NCBI GenBank assembly: GCA_013416405.1
Contig: JACCET010000010.1
Location: 62,001 to 126,000, forward strand
Direction: 5' to 3'
Length of the DNA stretch: 64,000 nucleotides
From: Alcaligenaceae bacterium
Lineage (GTDB): Bacteria > Pseudomonadota > Gammaproteobacteria > Burkholderiales > Burkholderiaceae_B
Part shown: one piece after another, positions 17,680-26,543 of the stretch
How positions within the stretch are numbered: position 1 is the stretch's first letter
How the letters are laid out: the number at the start of each line of letters is the position of its first letter
Translations under genes and position numbers: made by a program
Notes under the pieces: model-generated
What the model was told of the DNA's origin: nothing
Database searches by the model: none
The model's input: only the letters and a program-made list of their open reading frames with translations

Positions 17680-18150
17680 ATGACACAACTCCAAGTTAAC
17701 GGCCAGACCAAGGACGTGAACGTCCCCGAGGACATGCCCCTACTGTGGGTTCTGCGCGATGAACTGGGCATGACCGGCACCAAGTTCGGTTGTGGCATGG
17801 CGCTGTGCGGCGCCTGTACGGTGCATATGGACGGCCAGCCTATCCGCGCATGTGTCACACCCATCTCGGCCGTGGCCGGGCGCGCCATCTCGACCATCGA
17901 GGGCATTGAAGGCGACCCTGTCGGCCAGGCCGTGCAGCAAGCCTGGGTTGAGAACAATGTTGCGCAGTGCGGCTATTGTCAGGCAGGGCAAATCATGTCA
18001 GCAGTCAGCCTGCTCAAGGTCACGCCCGCGCCGACCGAGCAGCAGATCGATGATGCCATGAACGGCAATATCTGCCGCTGCGGCACCTACCCACGCATCC
18101 GCGCAGCCATTCAGCATGCCGCCAGCCACCTGGCACTAGGGGAAAAATAA
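17680..18150 (+). CDS. [2Fe-2S] small subunit of a xanthine-oxidase-family molybdenum hydroxylase
   Basis: Electron-transfer subunit of 156 aa like IorA of isoquinoline 1-oxidoreductase or the small subunit of aldehyde dehydrogenases. The N-terminal plant-ferredoxin-type cluster uses Cys38, Cys43, Cys46 and Cys58 ([13 protein letters not shown]). The C-terminal helical cluster uses Cys97, Cys100, Cys132 and Cys134 (CGYCQAGQI and [10 protein letters not shown]). ATG 17680 starts at the homology. The stop overlaps the large-subunit ATG (TAATG), so the subunits are translationally coupled. No separate FAD subunit is present, as in IorAB-type two-subunit enzymes. Confidence 0.92.
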   Translation: MTQLQVNGQTKDVNVPEDMPLLWVLRDELGMTGTKFGCGMALCGACTVHMDGQPIRACVTPISAVAGRAISTIEGIEGDPVGQAVQQAWVENNVAQCGYCQAGQIMSAVSLLKVTPAPTEQQIDDAMNGNICRCGTYPRIRAAIQHAASHLALGEK

Positions 18151-20420
18151 TGTTGACGAAAACGCAAAACCCTTCCCGCAGAACGTTTCTGCAAGGTAGC
18201 CTGGGCGCGCTGTTTCTGGCCGTCAGCGCCAACGGCGCGGTCTGGGCGGCGGACACCAAAAAATATGGCGCAGATGCCATGCCTGGCGGCACGGTAGACG
18301 ACCCGCTGGTCTTCGTGTCGATCGCGGCGGATGGCGTCGTGACCATTGTCGCGCACCGCGCCGAGATGGGAACCGGCGTGCGCACCAGCCTGCCCATGGT
18401 TGTCGCCGACGAGATGGAAGCAAACTGGGATCGCGTGCACGTGGTGCAGGCCGAGGCCAACGAGATGCGCTACGGCAACCAGAACGTCGACGGCTCGCGC
18501 AGCATACGGCACTTTATGCTGCCCATGCGACGCGTAGGCGCGGCCGCCCGGCACATGCTAGAGGCCGCTGCTGCCGCACGTTGGTTGGTGCCCCCTTCCG
18601 AAGTGCGTGCCGAGCGGCACGAGGTGGTGCACCTGGCCACTGGCCGGCGCCTGGGGTATGGCGAACTCGCGGCCGACGCCGCCAAGCAGCCTGTGCCCAC
18701 GGGCGAAGCGCTCAAGCTCAAGTCGCCCGCGGATTTTCGCTACATCGGCAAGGAAGAAGTGCGGCTGGTGGATCTGGAGGCCATCGGCAAGGGCCAGGCC
18801 ACCTATGGCATGGACATGCGCCTGCCGGGCATGGTCTATGCCGTGGTCGCTCGCCCGCCAGTCGTAGGCGGAAAACTGCGCAGCATGCGCAGCGAAAAAG
18901 CGCTCGAAGTGCCCGGTGTGCTGAAAGTGCTGGAAATCCCGTCCTACAGCGGCGCCCCGGCATTTCAGGCGTTGGGTGGGGTGGCGGTGGTCGCCTCCAA
19001 TACCTGGTCTGCCATGCAAGGCCGCGCCGCGCTGGAAATAGAATGGGATGACGGGCCCAATGCCAGCTACGACTCCGTCGCCTATCGCAAGACACTGGAA
19101 GCCGGCGCCCGGTCGCCCGGCAAGGCCTTGCGCAACGACGGCAACGTGTCCGAGGTCTGGGCCAAAGCGCCCGAAGCCGAGCGCTTCACCGCCGAGTATT
19201 ATCTGCCCCATCTGGCCCACGCATCGATGGAGCCACCAGTGGCGACCGTCGTGGTCAACGGCGACCATTGCGAAGTCTGGACCTCGGTGCAAAACCCACA
19301 GGCCGCGCTGGATGTCGTTGCCGCCCGGCTCAAGCTCAAGCCCGAAAACGTCAAGATCAACGTTCTGCTGTTGGGCGGTGGCTTTGGCCGCAAGTCCAAA
19401 CCCGACTATGTGGACGAAGCCGCCGTCATTGCCCAAACCATGCCGGGCACGCCGGTCAAGCTGGTATGGACGCGCGAGGACGACATTCATCACGACTACC
19501 TGCACACCGTCGCCGTCGAGCGGTTGGAAGCGGTGGTCGGCAAGAATGGGCAGCCCGAAACGTGGCTGCACCGCAGCGCCGCCCCCACCATCAGCTCGCT
19601 ATTCGCCGAAGGCGCCAAAGGCCTTCAGGTGTTCGAGGCCGCCATGTCGGCCATCAACATGCCGTACCTGGTTCCTCATGTGCGCGTCGAAACCGCCGAA
19701 GTCGAGGCGCATGCCCGCATTGGCTGGTTCCGTTCGGTGTACAACATCCCCCACGCGTTTGCCGCGCAATGCTTCATCAATGAACTGGCGCACCGCGCGG
19801 GGCAAGACCACAAGCAGTTCGCGCTGGATCTGATCGGCCCGGCACGCCAATTCAACCCAGGCACGATCTCCGACACCTGGAACTACGACGAATCGCCCGA
19901 TCGTTACCCCTACGACACTGGCCGCCTGCGCGACGTGATCGAAGCTGCCACGCGTGGTGCGGACTGGGGCCGCACCCTACCCAAAGGCCATGGCCTGGGG
20001 CTGGCTTTTTGCTACAGCTTCATGAGCTACACCGCCACCGTGGTCGAAGTAGCGGTGGACGACAAAGGGAAGGTCCAAGTGGTGGGTGTGGACATGGCGA
20101 TTGATTGCGGCCCGCAGATCAACCCCGAACGCATTCGCGCCCAAATGGAAGGCGGCGCCATCATGGGACTAAGCCTGGCGCTATCGGGCGAGATCAGCTT
20201 CGAGAATGGCCGTGTGAAGCAGAGCAACTTCCATGACTACGAAGTAATGCGCCACGCGGCCTCGCCACGCATCATTCGTACCCACTTGGTGAACGACAAT
20301 CATGCCGTACCCCCAGGCGGAGTGGGTGAACCGCCGGTGCCGCCCGTCGCGCCCGCACTGTGCAACGCCATCTTTGCGGCGACCGGCAAGCGCGTACGCA
20401 GCTTGCCGGTGCGTATGTAA
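18150..20420 (+). CDS. Molybdopterin-binding large subunit (IorB-like), Tat-exported
   Basis: 756 aa catalytic subunit that hydroxylates an aldehyde or N-heterocycle. The N-terminus has a twin-arginine signal (SRRTFLQGSLGALFL), placing the complex in the periplasm. LLGGGFGRKSKPDYVDEA is the Mo-cofactor loop, and the C-terminal GGVGEPPVPPVAPALCNAI carries the catalytic Glu of GVGE. Length matches IorB-like proteins (about 730-760). Such pairs normally pass electrons to a cytochrome c encoded next door, but the next gene here is a truncated hydrolase, so the acceptor must lie elsewhere or was lost. Substrate not determined. Confidence 0.9.
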   Translation: MLTKTQNPSRRTFLQGSLGALFLAVSANGAVWAADTKKYGADAMPGGTVDDPLVFVSIAADGVVTIVAHRAEMGTGVRTSLPMVVADEMEANWDRVHVVQAEANEMRYGNQNVDGSRSIRHFMLPMRRVGAAARHMLEAAAAARWLVPPSEVRAERHEVVHLATGRRLGYGELAADAAKQPVPTGEALKLKSPADFRYIGKEEVRLVDLEAIGKGQATYGMDMRLPGMVYAVVARPPVVGGKLRSMRSEKALEVPGVLKVLEIPSYSGAPAFQALGGVAVVASNTWSAMQGRAALEIEWDDGPNASYDSVAYRKTLEAGARSPGKALRNDGNVSEVWAKAPEAERFTAEYYLPHLAHASMEPPVATVVVNGDHCEVWTSVQNPQAALDVVAARLKLKPENVKINVLLLGGGFGRKSKPDYVDEAAVIAQTMPGTPVKLVWTREDDIHHDYLHTVAVERLEAVVGKNGQPETWLHRSAAPTISSLFAEGAKGLQVFEAAMSAINMPYLVPHVRVETAEVEAHARIGWFRSVYNIPHAFAAQCFINELAHRAGQDHKQFALDLIGPARQFNPGTISDTWNYDESPDRYPYDTGRLRDVIEAATRGADWGRTLPKGHGLGLAFCYSFMSYTATVVEVAVDDKGKVQVVGVDMAIDCGPQINPERIRAQMEGGAIMGLSLALSGEISFENGRVKQSNFHDYEVMRHAASPRIIRTHLVNDNHAVPPGGVGEPPVPPVAPALCNAIFAATGKRVRSLPVRM

Positions 20421-20451
20421 AGCCGTATGGGGGGGCAAGCACTAGACATAA

Positions 20452-20957
20452 CTAACCAGCAATCGGCTCGATGAATGCCCGTATCAAGGTGGCTACCTCT
20501 TGCGAATGTGTCTCTAGGGCAAAATGTCCCGCATCGAGAAGATGCACCTGGGCATCCGGCAGATCCTTCGTGTAAGCGTAGGCACCTGCAGGCACAAACG
20601 CTGGGTCATGGCGTCCCCACACGGCAAACAACGGTGGGCGATAGTCACGAAAGTAAGACTGGACCGCCGGATGCAGCGCCACGTTGCTGCGATAGTCAAG
20701 AATCAGATCGAGCTGAATCTCTTGCGCACTTGGCCTCGCCATGTAGGCGATGTCCAGCTCATAGCCGTCAGGCGACAGGGCTCCTGGCGCGGAGCCAGTG
20801 CCGTATTGCCAGTCTCGGATGGTGTCAGGCAAGAGTGATTCCCGGCAAGCATCCCGGTTTTCCAGACTCGGCTCGCGCCAGTATGCTTCCCAGGGCCCCC
20901 ACTGATCGCTAAACCCTTCAACATAGGCGTTACCGTTTTGCGAGATGATCGCGCTTA
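20452..20957 (-). pseudogene. Alpha/beta hydrolase, 5' truncated at island boundary
   Basis: About 168 codons of the cap and C-terminal half remain. FAVWGRHDPAFVPAGA carries the acid Asp, and LLDAGHFALETHSQEVATLIRAFI carries the catalytic His. Upstream, the frame stays homologous (NGNAYVEGFSDQWGPWEAYW) until about 20957, where it stops a few bases before a DUF4148 start codon. The nucleophile elbow is gone. A shorter start at 20832 is possible but would be non-functional. This break is the left limit of the accessory region. Confidence 0.8.
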
Positions 20958-20963
20958 GTCATC

Positions 20964-21293
20964 ATGACACACACTAAAGTTTCTACTATTGTTTGCGCAT
21001 TCTCCGCTGTACTCCTTGGTCAGGCCATTGCCTCCAACGACTCCTTGGTTACCCGCGAGCAAGTCAAGGCCGAACTGGCTGAGGCGATTCGCACCGGCAA
21101 CATCATTACTGGCGAAAGCAGCGCCAAGTTGAATGAGCAGTTTCCTCAGCTATACCCGCGCGTGTTCTCAATCTCTGCCTGTCCAACAAACGGTGGTTTT
21201 TTGGACACTACAAAAAACTTGTCTAACCACTGCCGCTCTGACTATCAAACTGTTAAAATTCCCATCAATTTTTCATCGTCCGGAAACTGTTAA
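20964..21293 (+). pseudogene. DUF4148 protein, truncated and extended by foreign sequence
   Basis: Residues 1-23 are a signal peptide (MTHTKVSTIVCAFSAVLLGQ...). Residues 27-65 match DUF4148 (LVTREQVKAELAEAIRTGNI, ESSAKLNEQFPQLYP), a short periplasmic repeat domain typical of Burkholderiales. After LYP the sequence no longer looks like DUF4148 and becomes a low-quality tail (RVFSISACPTNGGFLDTTK) that probably belongs to the upstream region of the resolvase. So the gene appears cut at about 21155. Its 109-codon frame ends one base into the resolvase start. Confidence 0.6.
21247..21293 (+). repeat. Direct repeats AAACTGTTAA upstream of resolvase
   Basis: AAACTGTTAA occurs at 21247-21256 and again at 21284-21293, 37 bp apart and immediately before the resolvase ATG. 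Resolvases bind repeated half-sites in this position, so this may be part of a res or autoregulatory site. Two copies alone are weak evidence. Confidence 0.35.
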
Positions 21294-21910
21294 TGAATCA
21301 ACGGATCGGTTATGCCCGTGTTTCGACGGATGACCAGAACCTGGATTTGCAGCGCGACGCACTGCGGTTGTCAGGGGTTCAGGAGATCTACGAAGAGATG
21401 GCGAGCGGTAAAGCCGCTGGCCGTCCGGAGCTGAACCATTGCCTGAAAGCGTTGCGGGCTGGTGACACCCTTGTGGTGTGGCGACTGGATCGGCTTGGGC
21501 GCAGCTTGCCTGATCTGGTGCGTATCGTTGCAGAGCTGGAGGACAAAGGCATCGGCTTCGAGAGCATCACCGAGAAGATCGAGACAGCGAGCGCTGCCGG
21601 AAAGCTGGTATTTCATGTCTTCGCTGCGCTAGCTGAATTCGAGCGTAATCTGATTCGAGAGCGCACGCAGGCAGGGCTGGTAGCAGCACGTGCGCGCGGC
21701 CGCAAAGGGGGCCGGAAGCCCAAACTGGATGAACGACAAATCAAGGAAGTCAAGCGGCTCATGGCTGACCCGAGTATCCCGGTCACCCGGATTGCAGAAC
21801 GCTACAAGGTCTCCCGAACAACCCTTTACAAAGTGGCGCCTCGCGGCGCGGCTGCCCCAGGCAGCGATCAAACAGACGCAAGCGCGACAACGCCACGAGA
21901 AGACACATGA
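21293..21910 (+). CDS. Serine recombinase (resolvase/invertase family)
   Basis: Small serine site-specific recombinase of 205 aa. The catalytic Ser11 lies in IGYARVSTDDQNLDLQ. Other landmarks are LVVWRLDRLGRS, the ERNLIRERTQAGL start of helix E, and the C-terminal helix-turn-helix VTRIAERYKVSRTTLYK. It resembles Tn3-type resolvases, with a slightly long tail after the HTH. Its stop overlaps the methyltransferase ATG by 4 bp (ATGA), so it is translationally coupled to the defence-like operon rather than beside a transposase. No transposase is adjacent. Confidence 0.92.
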   Translation: MNQRIGYARVSTDDQNLDLQRDALRLSGVQEIYEEMASGKAAGRPELNHCLKALRAGDTLVVWRLDRLGRSLPDLVRIVAELEDKGIGFESITEKIETASAAGKLVFHVFAALAEFERNLIRERTQAGLVAARARGRKGGRKPKLDERQIKEVKRLMADPSIPVTRIAERYKVSRTTLYKVAPRGAAAPGSDQTDASATTPREDT

Positions 21911-24672
21911 ACGCAGTAGAAATCGAACAGGCTATTTCAGATTTAGCGCTCCAGCCCTTTGACCCGGCTGAGTTTGCCTATGCTTTTCTGGAGGCCTTTG
22001 GAAACAAGGCCACCACTCTCAAAAAACTGCGCTCCGGCACCTCCAATAAATCCGATCTCGGTGGCGTTTTACAGACCAAAAACATCCACATTGCCGTGGC
22101 TGAAGCAGGAGCTGTGACGCAAGTGTTGACGGCACTCAAAGCCAGTCCCGCCACCAGTCGCGCTAAAGCCCGCTTTATTCTCGCCACAGATGGCGAGAGT
22201 TTCGAAGCCGAAGATTTGGACACCGGCGAAACCGTCGCTTGCAGCTACCAGGCTTTTCCCGATCACTTCGGCTTCTTTCTGCCACTGGCGGGCATCACCA
22301 CCGTTAAGCAGCTGCGCGATAGCTCGTTTGATATCCGCGCTACCAGCCGCCTGAATCGGCTGTATGTGGAGCTGCTGAAGGACAACCCCGACTGGGGTAC
22401 GGAAGAGCAACGCCATGAGATGAACCACTTTATGGCGCGGCTGATCTTCTGCTTCTTTGCTGAAGACACCGACATCTTCAGCGGCAGCAGCCTGTTCACC
22501 GATACTGTGGCACAAATGAGCGCTAGGGACTCTGCAAACACCCATGAGGTGATCAGCGAGATCTTCCTTGCCATGAACACTAAACAAGCCGAACGTGCGG
22601 CTGCTGGTATTCCGCGCTGGGCCGATGCTTTCCCTTATGTGAACGGGGGGCTGTTTTCCGGAAGTGCGGCAGTACCAGAGTTCAGCAAGATAGCCCGCTC
22701 CTATTTGCTGCACATTGGCGGCCTAGATTGGACGCAGATCAACCCGGATATTTTCGGCTCCATGATTCAGGCCGTAGCCGACGAAGAAGAGCGCGGCGAG
22801 CTGGGTATGCACTACACCAGCGTGCCCAACATCCTCAAGGTGCTGAACCCGCTGTTTCTCGATGATCTGCGCGCAAAGCTGGAAGAAGCTGGGGATAACT
22901 CCCGTAAGCTGCTCAACCTGCGCAACCGCATGGCGCGAATCCGCGTATTCGACCCGGCCTGCGGCTCGGGCAACTTTCTGGTGATTGCCTATAAGCAGAT
23001 GCGCGAGATCGAAGCCGAGATCAACCAGCGCCGAGGCGAGCCAGATCGGCCTACCGATATTCCGCTGACCAATTTTCGCGGCATTGAGCTGCGTAACTTT
23101 TCTGCCGAAATAGCTCGGCTGGCGCTGATCATTGCCGAATACCAGTGCAACGTGCAGCATCGAGGCAAACAGTTGGCGCTGAACGAGTTTCTACCGTTAA
23201 GTGCCGATAACTGGATTACCTGCGGTAATGCACTGCGGCTGGATTGGCTGGCTATCTGCCCTCCCACTGGGACGGGCGTTAAATTGTTGGCTGATGATTT
23301 GTTCGAAACGCCGCTCGATCAAGCGCAGATTGATTTTGAGAACGAGGGTGGGGAGACCTATATATGCAGCAATCCACCTTACATTGGTACCCGCGAACAA
23401 GAAAAAACGCATAAAGCGGATATGAAAGCTCTATTTGAGGGTCGCTTTGTCTCTTGGAAAGCAATGGATTATGTCTGCGGCTGGTTTTTTAAAGCCGCAG
23501 ACTATGGTCGTCATACTTCAGCCGCAGCAGCATTCGTGACCACCAACTCGATATGCCAAGGTCAGCAGGTACCACTGATTTGGCCTGAACTGTTTAGCAT
23601 GGGCGTTAAGATTCATTTTGCACACACGAGTTTCAAGTGGGCGAATCTTGCATCTCATAATGCTGGCGTAACAGTTGTCATTGTGGGTATTACTCAACAT
23701 AAAATCCGATCATGCAAACTGTTCTCTATTGGGATAGACGGAGTATCGAGCGTTGCAGAAGTCAACGAAATAAATCCATATTTAATACCCGGTCCTTATC
23801 GCTCGCTAGTCCCTTCTAGAGTTTCACTGTGCCGACTTGCTGAAATGGTTAAAGGAAACTATCCGGTTGATGGAGGTCATTTACTGCTTTCATCTGATGA
23901 GCGTGAACATCTTCTCTCTGAGAGCCCGCACGCCGATCGCTTTATTCGCCCGTTTATCGGTTCAAATGAATCAATTAAAGGCTTGCAGCGCTATTGCTTA
24001 TGGATTAACAGTCCTGATTTGGAGGAGGCGCGATCAATTCCTGGGATCAATAAGCGGATTAAAGCTGTTGAAGAAATGCGTCTTAACAGTAAAAAGGAAG
24101 CAACCAATAAGGCAGCGATGACGCCTCATAAATTCGATGAGATTCGTCAGACTGGGAACGAGAGTTATGCAATTGTGCTTCCTGTTCACTCTTCGGAGAA
24201 TAGAGATTTTCTTCCCGTTTCGCTGTATCCCAAACCTACGATTGTTTATGGAAGTGCCTTTGCTCTCTACGATGCCCCGCTGTGGAATATGGCGCTGATT
24301 GCGAGTCGTCTGCATCTGGTCTGGATCGCCACAGTCTGTGGCAAGCTGGAAACGCGCTACCGCTACTCCAACACCCTTGGTTGGAACACTTTCCCTGTTC
24401 CTACTTTGACTGAAAAGAATGAAGCTGATCTCACCCGCTGTGCCGAAGATATCCTGTTGGCCCGCGAAGCGCATTTTCCTGCCACCATCGCCGATCTCTA
24501 CAACTCCGAAACCATGCCGGACAACCTCCGTGCCGCCCACGAACACAACGACGAAGTGCTGGAACGCATCTACATCGGTCGCCGCTTCAAAAACGACACC
24601 GAACGCCTAGAAAAACTGTTCGACCTCTACAGCCAAATGACGGACAAAGCAGCCAAAGGAAAAAAGGCATGA
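21907..24672 (+). CDS. MmeI/type IIG-like adenine DNA methyltransferase, 921 aa
   Basis: Modifies adenine N6 in DNA. Motif I is FDPACGSGNFLV (Asp349 to Gly355) and motif IV is SNPPY (Asn489 to Tyr492), the N6-adenine form. The layout follows MmeI-like single-chain enzymes: N-terminal region, helical domain (about 145-330), methyltransferase (about 340-620), target recognition (about 620-840) and C-terminal helices. The N-terminal region lacks the PD-ExK nuclease residues expected in a true type IIG enzyme, so cutting is likely delegated to partners. The recognition part (about 23600-24270) is visibly more AT-rich than its flanks, suggesting exchange. It overlaps both neighbours by 4 bp. Confidence 0.88.
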   Translation: MNAVEIEQAISDLALQPFDPAEFAYAFLEAFGNKATTLKKLRSGTSNKSDLGGVLQTKNIHIAVAEAGAVTQVLTALKASPATSRAKARFILATDGESFEAEDLDTGETVACSYQAFPDHFGFFLPLAGITTVKQLRDSSFDIRATSRLNRLYVELLKDNPDWGTEEQRHEMNHFMARLIFCFFAEDTDIFSGSSLFTDTVAQMSARDSANTHEVISEIFLAMNTKQAERAAAGIPRWADAFPYVNGGLFSGSAAVPEFSKIARSYLLHIGGLDWTQINPDIFGSMIQAVADEEERGELGMHYTSVPNILKVLNPLFLDDLRAKLEEAGDNSRKLLNLRNRMARIRVFDPACGSGNFLVIAYKQMREIEAEINQRRGEPDRPTDIPLTNFRGIELRNFSAEIARLALIIAEYQCNVQHRGKQLALNEFLPLSADNWITCGNALRLDWLAICPPTGTGVKLLADDLFETPLDQAQIDFENEGGETYICSNPPYIGTREQEKTHKADMKALFEGRFVSWKAMDYVCGWFFKAADYGRHTSAAAAFVTTNSICQGQQVPLIWPELFSMGVKIHFAHTSFKWANLASHNAGVTVVIVGITQHKIRSCKLFSIGIDGVSSVAEVNEINPYLIPGPYRSLVPSRVSLCRLAEMVKGNYPVDGGHLLLSSDEREHLLSESPHADRFIRPFIGSNESIKGLQRYCLWINSPDLEEARSIPGINKRIKAVEEMRLNSKKEATNKAAMTPHKFDEIRQTGNESYAIVLPVHSSENRDFLPVSLYPKPTIVYGSAFALYDAPLWNMALIASRLHLVWIATVCGKLETRYRYSNTLGWNTFPVPTLTEKNEADLTRCAEDILLAREAHFPATIADLYNSETMPDNLRAAHEHNDEVLERIYIGRRFKNDTERLEKLFDLYSQMTDKAAKGKKA

Positions 24673-25532
24673 CAGAATTTAACCGTATGACTATTGTTGC
24701 TGCAGCCGAGGTTATAGCTTTCTTCAAGTCGCACAGCGATATGGAAGTCATGGAAATCCAATGGGATATCGATGGACGAGTTGAGAAATCCAATAAATCA
24801 AGTCGTCTTGGAAGCTGGGTTAAATTGGCTTGTAGTGATGAAATTATAGTCATGGCAGAAAATGGCCGCATTTCCTTGGCACGCGCAATAGTCGAAGAAG
24901 CAATCAAAATGCCGCGTATGCCACGAGGACCAAAAGATATAAGTGATTCTTGGAGAAAACTAATCGCCGGTTTGCGCTTTGATGGCTTTGAGATAAAAGA
25001 AAATGAAACTAGAGAGGATGGGAGCCTTTTTCCCAAAATAACTAAAGTTCCAATGCTAACGCGAATGCTGCCGAAAGACATTCAAGGCTTGGACTTTCGA
25101 GAGGCTGAAGATGAAGTCTCGGTACTCTTAAGTGAGTTTGGGTTTAATACGGCTAAGGGTCATTTAGAGCAAGCAGTATCCGCATTTAAGCGAGGTGAGT
25201 GGTCATCTGCCAATGGCGAGCTTCGTAATTTCTTTGAAAATTATCTCAATGAAATTGCTGATGCCTTAGGGTATTCAGGAAAAGATGACAGCAAATTGAA
25301 GCGTGATTTTCTAGGTGGTGCCGACGCTGCATTTTTGTCCACTGAATACAATGAGTGGAACAGCAATAACCAAAAGCCACAATACGTCCAAGGCTTGATG
25401 AGCAGGATGCATCCTCATGGTGGTCATCCCGGCTTATCTGAGGAAGAGGATGCAACATTCCGACTTCAAATCATGCTGATCACTGCTCGATTATTTCTTC
25501 GTCGATTTAAGCAGCGTAAGGATAATCTATGA
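24669..25532 (+). CDS. HEPN / Abi-C-like protein, 287 aa
   Basis: Uncharacterised cytoplasmic protein with two parts. Residues about 1-135 have no clear family. Residues about 150-285 are helical and resemble the abortive-infection C-terminal (Abi-C/HEPN) domain: EQAVSAFKRGEWSSANGELR then RMHPHGGHPG with Arg246, His248, His250 and His253, close to the R-x4-6-H ribonuclease motif of HEPN toxins, then a final hydrophobic helix. Base composition is clearly AT-richer than neighbouring genes. It is inserted between methyltransferase and RhuM with 4-bp overlaps on both sides. HEPN assignment is by motif and may be wrong. Confidence 0.65.
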   Translation: MTEFNRMTIVAAAEVIAFFKSHSDMEVMEIQWDIDGRVEKSNKSSRLGSWVKLACSDEIIVMAENGRISLARAIVEEAIKMPRMPRGPKDISDSWRKLIAGLRFDGFEIKENETREDGSLFPKITKVPMLTRMLPKDIQGLDFREAEDEVSVLLSEFGFNTAKGHLEQAVSAFKRGEWSSANGELRNFFENYLNEIADALGYSGKDDSKLKRDFLGGADAAFLSTEYNEWNSNNQKPQYVQGLMSRMHPHGGHPGLSEEEDATFRLQIMLITARLFLRRFKQRKDNL

Positions 25533-26530
25533 GTAATTTGATTCTTTACACCTCTGACGACGGCCAAACTCGACTTCACCTGCGAGTAGAGACTGAGACC
25601 ATCTGGCTGAGTCAGATGGAGATCGCTGAACTGTTCCAGACGACCAAGCAGAATGTCTCCCTGCACGCAAAAAACATATTTGAAGACAAGGAGTTGCGAC
25701 AGGCTTCAGTTGTCAAGGAATCCTTGACAACTGCCGCTGACGGCAAAAACTACCGTACCAAGCTCTATAACCTCGATCTGATTCTGGCTATCGGCTACCG
25801 CGTGCGCTCGCCCCGTGGCGTGCAATTCCGCCAGTGGGCCAGTACCCATCTCAAGGAGTTTCTGCGCAAGGGCTTCGTGATGGATGACGAGCGCCTGAAA
25901 AACCCCGGCGGCTGGGATTACTTTGATGAGCTGCTGGAACGCATCCGCGATATACGGGCCTCGGAAAAGCGCTTTTATCAGAAGGTTCGTGATCTGTTTT
26001 CGCTCAGTTCTGATTACCAGGCTCGTGAGCGTGAAACCGCGTTGTTCTTTGCCGAGGTGCAGAACAAGCTGCTGTATGCCACCACGGGCTATACCGCCGC
26101 CGAGCTGATTTTGAAACGCTCCGATCCCAGCCAACCCAATATGGCATTGACCAGTTGGAGCGGCTCGCGGGTACGAAAGCAAGATGTCATCATTGCCAAG
26201 AACTACCTGAACGAAGATGAGATAGACACGCTGAATCGGTTGGTGGTGATTTTCCTGGAACAGGCCGAGTTGCGGGTCAAACAGCAGAAAGAACTGACCT
26301 TGGACTTCTGGCGTAACAACGTCGACCGCATGCTGGCGTTTAATGACCAGGCGATCCTCGAAGGTGCTGGCTCAGTCAGCCGCGAGAACATGGAGAAGGT
26401 TGCTCGTGAGCGTTATGAGGTCTTCGATCAGCAGCGACGCATTGCCGAGGCTGAAGCCGCCGATGCTGCGGATCTAAAGGAAATCGAACAATTGGAACAA
26501 GACCTTAAACATAAGGCTGGAAGGCCCTGA
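25529..26530 (+). CDS. rhuM: RhuM-family protein
   Basis: 333 aa, full length for the RhuM family, first named from a Salmonella pathogenicity island and common within restriction-modification loci. Landmarks are ETIWLSQMEIAELFQTTKQN (a DNA-binding-like N-terminal helix-turn-helix), NYRTKLYNLDLILAIGYRV, RGVQFRQWASTHLKEFLRKG, and a long coiled-coil-like Glu/Ala-rich C-terminus (RRIAEAEAADAADLKEIEQL). The biochemical role is not established; its repeated presence in such operons suggests a regulatory or accessory defence role. It follows the HEPN gene with a 4-bp overlap and precedes the helicase by 13 bp. Confidence 0.9.
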   Translation: MSNLILYTSDDGQTRLHLRVETETIWLSQMEIAELFQTTKQNVSLHAKNIFEDKELRQASVVKESLTTAADGKNYRTKLYNLDLILAIGYRVRSPRGVQFRQWASTHLKEFLRKGFVMDDERLKNPGGWDYFDELLERIRDIRASEKRFYQKVRDLFSLSSDYQARERETALFFAEVQNKLLYATTGYTAAELILKRSDPSQPNMALTSWSGSRVRKQDVIIAKNYLNEDEIDTLNRLVVIFLEQAELRVKQQKELTLDFWRNNVDRMLAFNDQAILEGAGSVSRENMEKVARERYEVFDQQRRIAEAEAADAADLKEIEQLEQDLKHKAGRP

Positions 26531-26543
26531 CAGGTATCGCACT

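Noticed and set aside
18558-19571. Long open frame on the minus strand across the molybdopterin subunit gene
   Set aside because: Antisense shadow of a high-GC gene; composition has no protein-family signal, while the plus strand has clear Mo-cofactor motifs.
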